Assembly (NCBI RefSeq): GCF_001005305.1
Contig: NZ_LBMH01000010.1
Coordinates: 1-64,000 of the forward strand
Direction: 5' to 3'
Source: Kordia zhangzhouensis
GTDB lineage: Bacteria; Bacteroidota; Bacteroidia; Flavobacteriales; Flavobacteriaceae
DNA length: 64,000 nt
Each line of letters opens with the position of its first letter. The stretch's first letter is position 1. The position numbers were made by a program, and so were the translations under genes. Below are positions 9,793-18,435 of the stretch, piece by piece. The notes below the pieces were generated by a model, which searched no databases, was not told where the DNA came from, and saw only the letters and a program-made list of their open reading frames with translations.

Positions 9793-9848
9793 ATAGTTTT
9801 GATTTAAGTAATGTTAATTGGTATATTGAATTTTTTTGATTCTGTATT

Positions 9849-10205
9849 TTATACGATATTTCTTTTCTTTGATAGCTGACGATTGCGTCGAAAACTAACT
9901 GGTAGAGTAATGCTACATTCCAAGTGCATTAATCGGTAATCTGGTTCATATCGTTTAACCTGTGATGAATTAACCAAATAGGAACGGTGAATACGAATAA
10001 AACCTTCTCTAGAGAAGATCTCTTGGTAATAACCTATAGGTTTACAACTTAAAAAACGAAAACCATCTCCGGTATATATCCAAGAGTAACTCTCAAAAGC
10101 TTCTATGTATATAATTTTTGATTTAACAACATAATCACCTTTATGTTTGCTTCCTATTCTCACATATTTACTATCATTCTCTATAGTCATTTTCTCTTTA
10201 ATCAT
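9849..10205 (-). CDS. Stand-alone LytTR-type DNA-binding regulator
   Basis: This 118-residue protein is almost entirely a LytTR domain. The hallmark segments are IIYIEAFESYSWIY, GYYQEIFSREGFIRIHRSYLVN and a C-terminal LPVSFRRNRQLSKK. There is no receiver or sensor domain, so it is not a classical response regulator. LytTR domains bind pairs of direct repeats in promoters. It is the first gene in the same direction as the two YD-repeat genes, 56 bp upstream of them, and is most simply read as their local regulator. Two repeat copies 20 bp apart (10321-10354) lie upstream of it. Co-transcription with the Rhs genes is plausible but not shown. Confidence 0.88.
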   Translation of the reverse strand: MIKEKMTIENDSKYVRIGSKHKGDYVVKSKIIYIEAFESYSWIYTGDGFRFLSCKPIGYYQEIFSREGFIRIHRSYLVNSSQVKRYEPDYRLMHLECSITLPVSFRRNRQLSKKRNIV

Positions 10206-10838
10206 AACACTTTGTTTATTTATTACAACTCCTTAAAAAACGAAGAAATAAGCAATTAAAAACTGCCTGTATTTATCAAAGAAAAGTATCTATCCTACTC
10301 ACTACAACATTTTTTCGTAAACGTCGATTTTTGTAAATAAGCGTTGATTTTTTATTAATTTTTTAATATTTTTCTTGTTAATAATAAGTTAACAAATAAA
10401 TCTTTCACATATTTTCGATTACAAACATCTTGATTCTATTTCATAGTCAAGTTAGATTTTAAAATCACTTTCTGTAGTTGCAATTTATTTGATTTATGTT
10501 CTAACCGATTTAGATAAATGAGTTTGTTAGTAATTATAGTAAAACCATATTTTGATAGGATTGATTTAATTATAGATATAGGTAGGATATCCCAAAGAAA
10601 TTAAAGAATTTCCTCTTACCTCTTTTCCTAGGATATGTTTTTTCAGTTTTTTACTTAATCAAACTTAAGTATCGGCTTCCTGCATGGAAGTATTTTTTAT
10701 GATAGAATTCTTAAAATTAATTTCAATAAAAGTTTTAGAATTTTACATGATTATTAAAAAATCATATGTATTTAAAAATAGATAATAAAGAAACCTAAAT
10801 AACCTGAAAGAAAAGTTGTCTATAGAAAGTATAACCAT
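10206..10838. other. AT-rich non-coding spacer with a paired repeat
   Basis: No open frame with protein-like composition was found on either strand. The only notable structure is the direct-repeat pair near 10321-10354, described separately. The rest is AT-rich sequence upstream of the LytTR gene and downstream of the tRNA terminator. Confidence 0.6.
10321..10354. promoter_or_regulatory. Candidate LytTR operator: two direct repeats 20 bp apart
   Basis: The segments 10321-10334 (ACGTCGATTTTTGT) and 10341-10354 (GCGTTGATTTTTTA) match at 10 of 14 positions and are offset by 20 bp, about two helical turns. LytTR regulators typically bind such spaced repeat pairs. They lie about 116 bp upstream of the LytTR gene, which suggests autoregulation or control of the Rhs operon. 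Confidence 0.35.
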
Positions 10839-10867
10839 AAAAAAAAAAGCCATCCTAATGGATGGCT
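10838..10867 (-). terminator. Rho-independent terminator after tRNA-Asn
   Basis: An 8-bp perfect stem (AGCCATCC with GGATGGCT, 10848-10867) with a 4-nt loop is followed on the minus strand by about ten T residues. It sits 13 bp past the tRNA 3' end. Confidence 0.85.
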
Positions 10868-10880
10868 TTTGAAAGCTTTG

Positions 10881-10954
10881 CTCCCCCTCTTGGGCTCGAA
10901 CCAAGGACCCTTTGATTAACAGTCAAATGCTCTAACCAACTGAGCTAAGGAGGA
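10881..10954 (-). tRNA. tRNA-Asn (anticodon GTT)
   Basis: The minus strand folds as a 74-nt tRNA. The acceptor arm is TCCTCCT paired with AGGGGGA (one G-U), the D-loop contains GTTGGTTAGAGC, the anticodon loop is CTGTTAA giving anticodon GTT, and the T-arm holds GGTTCGAGCC. The discriminator base is G, as expected for asparagine. The 3' CCA is not encoded and must be added after transcription. Confidence 0.95.
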
Positions 10955-10977
10955 GTGTTATTGCTTTTTTGCGAGGG

Positions 10978-11008
10978 CAAATATATACTATTTTTTATTG
11001 CTAACAAA
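10978..11008 (-). promoter_or_regulatory. Bacteroidota-type promoter of tRNA-Asn
   Basis: On the minus strand a -33 TTTG (11008-11005) and a -7 TATATTTG (10985-10978) are separated by 19 nt, an excellent match to the TTTG/TAnnTTTG consensus of this phylum. The tRNA begins 23 nt downstream. Confidence 0.8.
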
Positions 11009-11053
11009 TATTTTTTTCAAAAAAATAAAAAAGTTTTGATTTCATGTTTCTTC

Positions 11054-12376
11054 TTATTTGACCAGATTCCAAATATCATTTCCAAATATTACAACCATTA
11101 ATGTCATAATAATCACAAACCCAATTATTTGACCTATTTCCATCACTTTTTGAGATGGCGCTTTCCCTACAATCATCTCATATAGTAAGAACATTACATG
11201 TCCTCCATCTAATGCTGGAATTGGTAAAATATTTAAGAAAGCTAGCCACACAGAAAACATCGCCATAAAGCCCCAAAAGAATTCCCAATTCCAAGAAGTT
11301 GGCATCATTTCAACAATTCCTATTGGTCCTTTTACTTTTTTATACCCTTTGATAACAGGATTAAAAATAAGTTTGAACTGCTTCACTTGACGCACCAACA
11401 CATTGATAGTTTCTTCAAAACCTTTCGGAATCGCTTCAAAGAAACCATACTCTTTATGAATAAACAATGGACTTAAAGCCAATGCCCTATCAGGAATTAC
11501 TCCTACTCCTGTAGAATCTGGAACCATTACTGGTAAGATAATCTCTGAATTTTGTCGTGATACTTTTACTTGTATCTCGTTGCCTCTATTGGCTTTTACG
11601 TTTGTATCAAATTCGTCCCAAAATTGTACATCGATATTGTTAACTGCTAAAATTTTATCTCCTTTTAAGAATCCTGCTTTTTTAGCATTCATTGTATCTA
11701 TAACTTTTCCAATAAATGGAGCCATCCTAGGCGTCACAAAGTTCATTCCTTGACTTTCTAAAGCCGCTTTTTTTCCTTCGTCACTTAGTTGAATAGTTTC
11801 TTCCTTTCCGTTACGGAATACTGTAATTTCGTCGCCTAGTAATATATCTATCGACAAATATTTATCCAATTTATCAACCGATTTCCCATCAATTTTTAAG
11901 ATTTTATCTCCTGTACGTAAACCAATTTTTTCGCTTATTTGGTCAACATACAAACCATCTTTTATTTGATTAACAGGAATGTATTGTTCTCCATAATAAA
12001 TAAATATTGAAGCATAAATAACCCAAGCCAATAAGAAATTTACAATAACTCCTCCTAACATGATAATCAATCGTTGCCAAGCAGGCTTTGAGCGAAACTC
12101 CCAAGGTTGTGGCGGTTGTTCCATTTGCTCTTTATCCATGCTTTCGTCAATCATTCCAGCAATTTTTACATAGCCTCCTAATGGAAGCCAACCGATTCCA
12201 TACACTGTATCTCCAATTTTCTTTTTTACAATAGAAAACCATGGATCGAAAAACAAGTAGAACTTTTCAACTTTAGTTTTGAATAGTTTGGCTGGTATAA
12301 AGTGTCCTAATTCGTGAAGAATCACTAAGATTGATATAATTAGAACAAACGAAATTATCTGAATAAATACTCCCAT
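11054..12376 (-). CDS. rseP: Site-2 intramembrane metalloprotease RseP
   Basis: A 440-residue multi-pass inner-membrane protein of the S2P family (peptidase M50B). The zinc site HELGH is at residues 21-25 in the first membrane helix, and the second catalytic motif, an LDGGH preceded by NILPIPA, is near 380. Two PDZ domains lie between them (about 125-300), one showing TMNAKKAGFLKGDKIL. RseP cleaves transmembrane anti-sigma factors and similar substrates after a first cut elsewhere, passing an envelope-stress signal to the cytoplasm. Its length fits the family. It stands as a single gene between the tRNA and the M1 peptidase on the same strand, with a 117-bp gap upstream, so it may have its own promoter. 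Confidence 0.96.
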   Translation of the reverse strand: MGVFIQIISFVLIISILVILHELGHFIPAKLFKTKVEKFYLFFDPWFSIVKKKIGDTVYGIGWLPLGGYVKIAGMIDESMDKEQMEQPPQPWEFRSKPAWQRLIIMLGGVIVNFLLAWVIYASIFIYYGEQYIPVNQIKDGLYVDQISEKIGLRTGDKILKIDGKSVDKLDKYLSIDILLGDEITVFRNGKEETIQLSDEGKKAALESQGMNFVTPRMAPFIGKVIDTMNAKKAGFLKGDKILAVNNIDVQFWDEFDTNVKANRGNEIQVKVSRQNSEIILPVMVPDSTGVGVIPDRALALSPLFIHKEYGFFEAIPKGFEETINVLVRQVKQFKLIFNPVIKGYKKVKGPIGIVEMMPTSWNWEFFWGFMAMFSVWLAFLNILPIPALDGGHVMFLLYEMIVGKAPSQKVMEIGQIIGFVIIMTLMVVIFGNDIWNLVK

Positions 12377-12493
12377 TTACGTGTAAAATGTTTATAGAAC
12401 GCACAAAAGTAAGCTTTTATGCTTACTTAAAAAAAATAGCAACGTTTTAAATCATATTTTTCCTCTATTTGAAAGGGAAAATAAACATTTATA

Positions 12494-14248
12494 TCACTTT
12501 TCAGAAGTAAATAATGTAGTCTTATTGGCTGTATTTTTTAAAGAAGAATTGATTTCGATTTCAGCTACAGCTTCAATATCAATTCCAATTGAATTGTTTT
12601 TAGAAATCAAATCGAATTTTGGATCAAAAATCACATCTGCGATTTCAAAATCTATTCCCAAAGAAAATTCTTGTTTATTTGTTGTGTGATCTATACTTAT
12701 ATACATTTCTTCTCCGTTAGTTCCAATAACCAAAAATGGAACATCCATTTCAAAAAAATCTACTTTTCTACTAGATTGTGTTTGACTCACTCTAATATTT
12801 AATTCATCCTTTTCATTTTGATACCAAGCAATATCATAAGAAGGATAGCCTTCTCCATAGATCCAGTCATTAAAAAATTCTTGTAAATCTGTACCACTTG
12901 CTTTTTCTAAGTGAGCTTGTAATTGACTTGTATTAGCATAGCCATAAGCTAATTTTTCATCTTCTAAGTAATTCTTGATAGCTCTAAAGAATACTTTGTC
13001 ACCTAATTTTGTACGCAACATGTGGATTACCATTGCTCCTTTATTGTAGGTTAATCGAGAACTAAAAATACGTCCTACGTTATTAAGTTTCTCATCTTGC
13101 ACATATACTGACCCATTTCTAGAAGTGGTTATGTCTGCAATTTTTCCTCGCTTCCAATTGATAAAATCTTCTTCTCCGTCAAAATGATGTTCAACTAATC
13201 CAGACAAATAAGTAGCAAATCCTTCATTTAACCAGATATCATTCCACGAGTCGCAAGTAACTTTGTTTCCAAACCATTGATGCGCTAGTTCATGTGCGAT
13301 AAGCGACCTGCTAAAATTACCCATAAACGAAATCGTTGAATGCTCCATTCCACCACCATATTCAAACTCTGCATGTCCGTACTTTTCATCTTTAAAAGGG
13401 TAAGTACCAAATAAATCTTGAAATAAATTCATGATATCCACAGTGACTTCTGTATACTTTTCTGCTTTTTCTCTAGATTCTGGATATACATAATTTACAA
13501 TATCAAAACTGTATCCATTGTGCTGTACTGTTTGTGAAAAAACCTCGTAATCTGTCACAGCAATACCAATTAAATATGAAGGAATTGGATAGTTATGCTG
13601 CCAATGAGTCGTCATAAAATCTCCATGAATTTCTTCTGACAACACCACCCCATTTGACACAGCTTTGTATTGTTTTGGTGCTGTAATAATGATGTCTGTT
13701 TGATCTACTTTATCTTCAAGATCTTGTTTGCATGGCCACCATTCTCTAGAACCATAAGGCTCAGAAAGCGTGTATAAAGAAGGCGTATTATTATGCGATG
13801 TAGTAATAAACCCATAATCTTGAGTGTCTGTACTAGGCGTTCCCTCATATGCTATAGTAACTGCTTGAATAGCGTCTTCGCATAAGTTATCTGAAAAAGC
13901 AATAGTCAACTCGTTATCATCGTGCACATAAGCTAATTCTTGTGCATTCATAGTAACAGATGTAACTTTTAAATTGTTTGCCAAATCAAAAACGATTGTT
14001 TCTGTATTTTGCAAAGCACGAAATTCGGTGGTTACTTTTCCTTTTATATAGTGTACTGCAGGATCAACTTCCAACTCTAGTTTATGCGTTAAGAGATCGT
14101 AAGTAGCTGTATGAGTATTTGCTTGGAAGTTTTGTAAAGATCTAGCCTTTTTTTGTTCTTTTTCCACTACATCAATCAATTGCTGATTGGTTTGACTAGA
14201 GGCGACAACAGTCCACAAAAGACCAATGATTAACATTGTTTTTTTCAT
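12494..14248 (-). CDS. M1-family zinc aminopeptidase, secreted
   Basis: I start the protein at the ATG at 14248 (584 residues) because it begins a typical signal peptide (MKKTMLIIGLLWTVVASSQ) and follows a -7 promoter element; an upstream in-frame ATG at 14350 would place 34 charged residues before the signal. The exopeptidase motif GGGMEH is at about 298-303. The zinc site HELAH is at 319-323 with the third ligand Glu in WLNEGFAT about 19 residues on, the standard gluzincin arrangement. M1 enzymes remove N-terminal residues from peptides; the signal points to the periplasm or beyond. No T9SS sorting domain is visible. It is divergent from the SCO1-like gene. Confidence 0.93.
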   Translation of the reverse strand: MKKTMLIIGLLWTVVASSQTNQQLIDVVEKEQKKARSLQNFQANTHTATYDLLTHKLELEVDPAVHYIKGKVTTEFRALQNTETIVFDLANNLKVTSVTMNAQELAYVHDDNELTIAFSDNLCEDAIQAVTIAYEGTPSTDTQDYGFITTSHNNTPSLYTLSEPYGSREWWPCKQDLEDKVDQTDIIITAPKQYKAVSNGVVLSEEIHGDFMTTHWQHNYPIPSYLIGIAVTDYEVFSQTVQHNGYSFDIVNYVYPESREKAEKYTEVTVDIMNLFQDLFGTYPFKDEKYGHAEFEYGGGMEHSTISFMGNFSRSLIAHELAHQWFGNKVTCDSWNDIWLNEGFATYLSGLVEHHFDGEEDFINWKRGKIADITTSRNGSVYVQDEKLNNVGRIFSSRLTYNKGAMVIHMLRTKLGDKVFFRAIKNYLEDEKLAYGYANTSQLQAHLEKASGTDLQEFFNDWIYGEGYPSYDIAWYQNEKDELNIRVSQTQSSRKVDFFEMDVPFLVIGTNGEEMYISIDHTTNKQEFSLGIDFEIADVIFDPKFDLISKNNSIGIDIEAVAEIEINSSLKNTANKTTLFTSEK

Positions 14249-14293
14249 AGGTAAGCTAGATTTGGGACTGAAAAGATAGGAAATTTTCACTCT

Positions 14294-14301
14294 CAAAGAT
14301 A
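14294..14301 (-). promoter_or_regulatory. -7 element for the M1 peptidase
   Basis: TATCTTTG on the minus strand matches TAnnTTTG and lies about 45 nt before the chosen ATG, which supports that start over the upstream one. It is back to back with the -7 element of the divergent gene. Confidence 0.5.
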
Positions 14302-14308
14302 AAAACCG

Positions 14309-14316
14309 TAAATTTG
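14309..14316 (+). promoter_or_regulatory. -7 element for the SCO1-like gene
   Basis: TAAATTTG matches TAnnTTTG, 72 nt upstream of the ATG at 14389. No clear -33 element is present. Confidence 0.45.
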
Positions 14317-14388
14317 TTGCGGGTTTTTTCGACGAATGCGTCAAATTCACTCGTTAAACAGTAAAATTATCCGTTAAACGACATAAAA

Positions 14389-15057
14389 ATGCGTTCCTTT
14401 TTTAAAAAATACAGACTTTTCGCTATTGTAATGATTTGTTTATCAGTCATTATTATTTCTTCTTTCTATTTTGCATTAAAGAAAGAAAATGTGCTTCCCA
14501 TATATCAACCAGTAAATGTAAATGTTGAATTAGTAGATAATTCTATACAACATGTAAAAAAGTATCATAAAATAAAAGATTTTGCGCTAGTTAATCAAAA
14601 TGGTGACACCATTACACAAGAAGATTATAAAGATAAGATATATGTTGCTGATTTTTTCTTTACCACTTGCGCTACCATTTGTCCAATTATGACTAAAAAT
14701 ATGGCAGACATTCAAAAAGAAATTCTAAATGACGATGATATTATGCTTTTATCTCATTCGGTAACACCAGAAATTGATACTGTTGCCCAACTAAAAAGGT
14801 ATGCAATAGAAAAAGGAGTAATTGATAAGAAATGGAATTTGGTAACTGGTGACAAGAAGCAAATTTATGATTTGGCTCGAAAATCATATTTAGCTGTAAA
14901 GTCGCAAGGAAATGAGGATTATGGTATGGTTCACACAGAAAACTTCATGCTGATTGATAAAGAACGACGTATTCGCGGTTTTTATGATGGTACTAAAAAA
15001 GAAGATATCAAAAAACTGCTGAATGATATTGAAATTTTAAAAGAATCTTATAAATAA
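14389..15057 (+). CDS. SCO1/SenC-family copper chaperone, membrane-anchored thioredoxin fold
   Basis: The protein has 222 residues with one N-terminal membrane helix (about 10-30) that anchors it, leaving the thioredoxin-like domain on the periplasmic side. The copper-binding CxxxC motif is Cys94 and Cys98 (TTCATICP) and the conserved distal His is His182 in VHTENFMLID. SCO proteins deliver copper to the CuA site of cytochrome oxidase or act as thiol oxidoreductases. No oxidase genes are in the window. It sits 78 bp ahead of feoA, which has its own promoter element, so a shared transcript is possible but not required. Confidence 0.93.
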   Translation: MRSFFKKYRLFAIVMICLSVIIISSFYFALKKENVLPIYQPVNVNVELVDNSIQHVKKYHKIKDFALVNQNGDTITQEDYKDKIYVADFFFTTCATICPIMTKNMADIQKEILNDDDIMLLSHSVTPEIDTVAQLKRYAIEKGVIDKKWNLVTGDKKQIYDLARKSYLAVKSQGNEDYGMVHTENFMLIDKERRIRGFYDGTKKEDIKKLLNDIEILKESYK

Positions 15058-15069
15058 CGCTTTTTCTTC

Positions 15070-15084
15070 TTAGAAATTTTCTAA
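15070..15084. promoter_or_regulatory. Palindromic operator candidate upstream of feoAB
   Basis: The sequence TTAGAAATTTTCTAA is a perfect inverted repeat (TTAGAA, 3-nt centre, TTCTAA) ending 15 bp before the -7 element of feoA. The TTAG...CTAA ends resemble DtxR/IdeR-type sites. Iron-dependent repression of feo is the expected logic; the binding protein is not known. Confidence 0.4.
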
Positions 15085-15099
15085 CTAAACTTTTTACGC

Positions 15100-15107
15100 T
15101 ATTTTTG
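15100..15107 (+). promoter_or_regulatory. -7 element for feoA
   Basis: TATTTTTG matches TAnnTTTG and lies 28 nt before the feoA ATG. Confidence 0.5.
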
Positions 15108-15135
15108 CTTCTTTAAAATTAATCTAAATAAATAG

Positions 15136-15363
15136 ATGCTAACGGTTGCCGATTTAAAAAAAGGAGAAAAAGCAACAATTCTTGATTTTTCTTTAGATTC
15201 TATTCCGCTGAAACTTATTGAAATGGGTTGTTTGCCTGGAAATGAAATTGCTTTAGTACAAACAACTTTGTTTAATGGTCCGCTATTTGTCACTATTAAT
15301 GACAGTAGTATTGCTATTAGAAAAGATACTGCAGCCGCTATCTTCATTGAAAAAGTAGTATAA
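15136..15363 (+). CDS. feoA: FeoA, SH3-like accessory protein of ferrous iron uptake
   Basis: A 75-residue protein consisting of a single FeoA domain. Family features are the LKKGEKATI start of the SH3-like fold, LIEMGCLPGNEI in the middle and the terminal IAIRKDTAAAIFIE strand. FeoA is a small cytosolic partner of the FeoB permease. It is 12 bp upstream of feoB and in the same direction, so the two are co-transcribed. Confidence 0.95.
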   Translation: MLTVADLKKGEKATILDFSLDSIPLKLIEMGCLPGNEIALVQTTLFNGPLFVTINDSSIAIRKDTAAAIFIEKVV

Positions 15364-15375
15364 TCCTATTGACTG

Positions 15376-17523
15376 ATGAGTGAATCCATGATTAAAGTAG
15401 CGCTAATAGGAAATCCAAATACCGGAAAAACGTCTTTGTTCAACCACTTAACAGGACTGAATCAAAAAGTAGGGAATTATCCGGGGATAACTGTCGACAA
15501 AAAAACAGGAATCTGTAAACTTTCTGCCTCGCAGAAAGCAACTATTCTTGATCTCCCAGGCACTTATAGTTTAAATGCTTCTTCAGCAGACGAAAAAATC
15601 GTCATTGATATTTTAAACAATCCGTCTAACGAGTTGTATCCAGATGTTGCTGTGGTAGTAACCGATGTTGAGCAACTGAAACGTAACCTACTCGTTTTTA
15701 CGCAAGTAAAAGATTTAGAAATTCCAACATTACTAGTCATTAATATGGCTGATCGGATGAAGTCTAAGGGAATTTCTATCGATATTGAACAACTAGAAGC
15801 AGAGCTCAATACAAAAATTGTTATTATTAGCTCTAAAAAACAAATAGGAATTGAGGATGTAAAACAAGCCATTATAGCCTACGATTCGCTTTCAATAGAT
15901 CGGTGCATAACCAAGGAAAAAATTAAACAAAATACAATCACCAATCCAGAATTGATTGAGACATTATCAGCTGCTGAGCTCAAAAAAGTTCAGCATCGAG
16001 AAACGATTGTTCGTTATCAATTCATTAATGATATTTTAAAAAAATCGTATGTAGTTGATCGAACTAAAGCAACCGACCTACAGGCAAAGCTTGACCGTAT
16101 TTTTACACATAAAATTTTTGGGTACGTAATTTTTGGGTTATTGCTACTGTTAATTTTTCAGGTCATTTTTGAATGGAGTTCTGTCCCTATGGACTTTATT
16201 GATGGTGTTTTTGGTTCGTTGGCAGATTGGACAAAAGAAGTATTGCCTAAGGGCATGTTAACCAATTTGCTTGCAGAAGGTATTATTGCTGGTTTGGGTG
16301 GAATCATCATTTTTATTCCTCAAATTGCTTTTCTATTTTTCTTTATTTCCATCTTGGAAGAAAGTGGTTATATGAGCCGTGTTGTTTTTTTAATGGATAA
16401 AATCATGCGTCGTTTTGGTTTGAGTGGAAAAAGTATTGTTCCTCTTATTTCTGGTGCTGCATGTGCAATTCCTGCTATTATGGCAACACGTAATATTGAA
16501 AGTTGGAAAGAACGCCTAATTACTATTTTAGTAACACCTTTTATTACTTGTTCCGCACGATTGCCTGTATATGCTATTTTAATTTCACTTATTATTCCTG
16601 GCGAACGTGTTTTTTGGTTTTTCAATTGGCAAGGAATTACCTTAATGCTTTTATACTTACTAGGATTTATCATTGCTTTACTTTCCGCTTATATTTTACA
16701 CAAAACGTTGCGTATTGAAAGTAAATCTTATTTTGTGGTCGAACTTCCCAAATATAAAGTTCCATTGTTTAAAAATGTTGCTTTTACTGTAATTGAAAAA
16801 ACAAAAGCATTTGTTTTTGAAGCAGGAAAAATCATTTTAGCAATCTCTATTATTTTATGGGTATTGGCTTCTGTTGGAGTTAATGAAAAATTCAATAACG
16901 CAGAAACAATCGTTGCAACAGCAATTGAGGCCAATGGCTTAAATGAAGTTCAAGAAAAAACACTTCAATATAAAATTCAACGTTATGAGGAAATCCTTCT
17001 AGAAGAAGCTGAAACACCTTTAACACCGCAAGAAATTGATGTTGCTATCACTGAAAAAACACCCGAATTAAGAGATGCCGTAATAAATGATGAAATTGCA
17101 GCATTACGCTTAGAAAATTCTATTTTGGGCGTAATTGGAAAAACAATTGAACCAGTCATTAAGCCTTTAGGATACGATTGGAAAATTGGAATTGCCTTAG
17201 TGAGTTCTTTTGCTGCTCGTGAAGTTTTTATTGGAACGTTGGCAACTATATACAGTGTTGGTAGTGAAGGTGATGATGAAGAAGGAAATACAATTAAAGC
17301 CAAAATGCAATCGGAAGTTCATGCCAAATCTGGTAAAAAAGTATTTACGTTTGCTTCTGGAATTTCATTATTATTATTTTATGCTTTTGCTATGCAGTGT
17401 ATGAGCACACTAGCAATTGTAAAGCGAGAAACTAATAGTTGGAAATGGCCAATGATACAACTTGTAGGCATGTCTGTTATAGCTTATGTTGCCGCTTTTA
17501 TTTCATTTCAATTGTTAAATTAG
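15376..17523 (+). CDS. feoB: FeoB ferrous iron permease with G-protein domain
   Basis: This 715-residue inner-membrane protein carries an N-terminal GTPase domain: G1 GNPNTGKTS (about 12-20), G3 DLPG (59-62) and G4 NMAD (123-126). Two Gate regions with many membrane helices follow. The first includes the conserved Cys in SGAACAIPAIMATR and the second begins near AAREVF. A charged insert at about 505-590 (rich in Glu) separates the gates; long inserts here are usual in Bacteroidota FeoB. It moves Fe(II) into the cytoplasm. feoA lies directly upstream and a small Cys-rich gene directly downstream. Confidence 0.97.
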   Translation: MSESMIKVALIGNPNTGKTSLFNHLTGLNQKVGNYPGITVDKKTGICKLSASQKATILDLPGTYSLNASSADEKIVIDILNNPSNELYPDVAVVVTDVEQLKRNLLVFTQVKDLEIPTLLVINMADRMKSKGISIDIEQLEAELNTKIVIISSKKQIGIEDVKQAIIAYDSLSIDRCITKEKIKQNTITNPELIETLSAAELKKVQHRETIVRYQFINDILKKSYVVDRTKATDLQAKLDRIFTHKIFGYVIFGLLLLLIFQVIFEWSSVPMDFIDGVFGSLADWTKEVLPKGMLTNLLAEGIIAGLGGIIIFIPQIAFLFFFISILEESGYMSRVVFLMDKIMRRFGLSGKSIVPLISGAACAIPAIMATRNIESWKERLITILVTPFITCSARLPVYAILISLIIPGERVFWFFNWQGITLMLLYLLGFIIALLSAYILHKTLRIESKSYFVVELPKYKVPLFKNVAFTVIEKTKAFVFEAGKIILAISIILWVLASVGVNEKFNNAETIVATAIEANGLNEVQEKTLQYKIQRYEEILLEEAETPLTPQEIDVAITEKTPELRDAVINDEIAALRLENSILGVIGKTIEPVIKPLGYDWKIGIALVSSFAAREVFIGTLATIYSVGSEGDDEEGNTIKAKMQSEVHAKSGKKVFTFASGISLLLFYAFAMQCMSTLAIVKRETNSWKWPMIQLVGMSVIAYVAAFISFQLLN

Positions 17524-17527
17524 GCGT

Positions 17528-17650
17528 ATGATACAGAAGATTTTGGTTGGCGTTATTTTTTTACTAGCTATAGCTTTTCTAGTCAAAAAATTTACATGGA
17601 AAAAGAAAACCGCAAAAGCCTGCGAAAAGGACAATTGCGGTTGTCATTAA
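17528..17650 (+). CDS. FeoB-associated Cys-rich membrane protein (40 aa)
   Basis: The ATG lies 4 nt after the feoB stop codon. The product has 40 residues: one membrane helix (about 4-19), a Lys-rich stretch and a C-terminal ACEKDNCGCH tail with Cys32, Cys37 and Cys39. Small single-helix proteins with a Cys cluster are often the third gene of feo operons and are placed in the FeoB-associated Cys-rich membrane family. The role is not established; the cysteines could bind iron or sense redox state. Position, size and tail together make this a real gene despite its length. Confidence 0.8.
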   Translation: MIQKILVGVIFLLAIAFLVKKFTWKKKTAKACEKDNCGCH

Positions 17651-17677
17651 TTATTTTTACACTTTTTTAAAAATAAT
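17650..17677. terminator. AT-only inverted repeat between convergent genes
   Basis: A perfect 10-bp inverted repeat (ATTATTTTTA, 8-nt loop, TAAAAATAAT) lies at the meeting point of the feo operon and the outer-membrane barrel gene, overlapping the stop codon of the latter. It could end transcription both ways, though the stem has no G-C pairs. Confidence 0.35.
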
Positions 17678-18314
17678 ACGTCAATCCAAAAACCAAGTTT
17701 GAGGAATTTAAAGAAAGCCCAAAACTGTCCCGATCACTTTCTGCTCCATTTTGCGAGTTTTTTGCATTGCTAGTGGTGTAACCCAAAGATCCAATAGTCG
17801 TTTCAATTGCCAATTTATCACTAAACATATAAGTAAGTCCAGGTCGCACCCCTATAAACCAACCCTTCGTTTTTATATCATCATTTGTATTGAACTCACT
17901 TTTTCCTTTTGAGAATTGTGTTTCTCCTTGAACGAAGAAAGACAAACGTTCTCCAATTCCTCTGTAATACCTAACATAAGGGAAAATTCGAAATGTATTT
18001 GCTGTCAATTCTTGGGTATTAGTTCCTGGTGAGCTACTTTCGTTTTTATTATGAGAATATCCAACTCCCAAACCGATAAATAAATTGTCCTTGACAGCAT
18101 ATCCATATAGGGTATTAAACCCTATTCCGAATTGATCGTTTTCTTGAGTTACAGCTCCACTATTTTCTATTTTGGTAGTGTCCAAGAAAAAACCTCCGCT
18201 AAGCAAGCATGAGCCTTTTTCAAATGTAAGTTTGTCATTTGACCCTTCTTTCTTTTCTTGTGCATTAACATATGCAAATGTAAAAAGCAGAGCAAATAAG
18301 GTGATTTTTTTCAT
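17667..18314 (-). CDS. Outer-membrane beta-barrel protein (porin-family fold)
   Basis: I start at 18314 (215 residues) because the sequence from there is a clean signal peptide (MKKITLFALLFTFAYVNAQ); an upstream ATG at 18347 adds only eleven polar residues. The mature part alternates hydrophobic and polar residues in strands, with Gly/Tyr-rich turns (FGIGFNTLYGYAVKDNLFIG, YVRYYRGIGERLSFFVQGE). It ends with an aromatic residue (LVFGLTYYF) as expected for a barrel inserted by BamA. This is the OmpA/OprF-like eight-strand type used for surface adhesion or stability. No ligand can be named. Confidence 0.85.
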   Translation of the reverse strand: MKKITLFALLFTFAYVNAQEKKEGSNDKLTFEKGSCLLSGGFFLDTTKIENSGAVTQENDQFGIGFNTLYGYAVKDNLFIGLGVGYSHNKNESSSPGTNTQELTANTFRIFPYVRYYRGIGERLSFFVQGETQFSKGKSEFNTNDDIKTKGWFIGVRPGLTYMFSDKLAIETTIGSLGYTTSNAKNSQNGAESDRDSFGLSLNSSNLVFGLTYYF

Positions 18315-18435
18315 TTTAATTTTGTTTATAAGGTTAAAGTAATGCACCCAAAAATAGAACAGTAATTACAATACAAAAACACCTTTAACAAATTTTTATC
18401 GACTTAAAATGTTAAAAATTTCGTACATTAAACAC

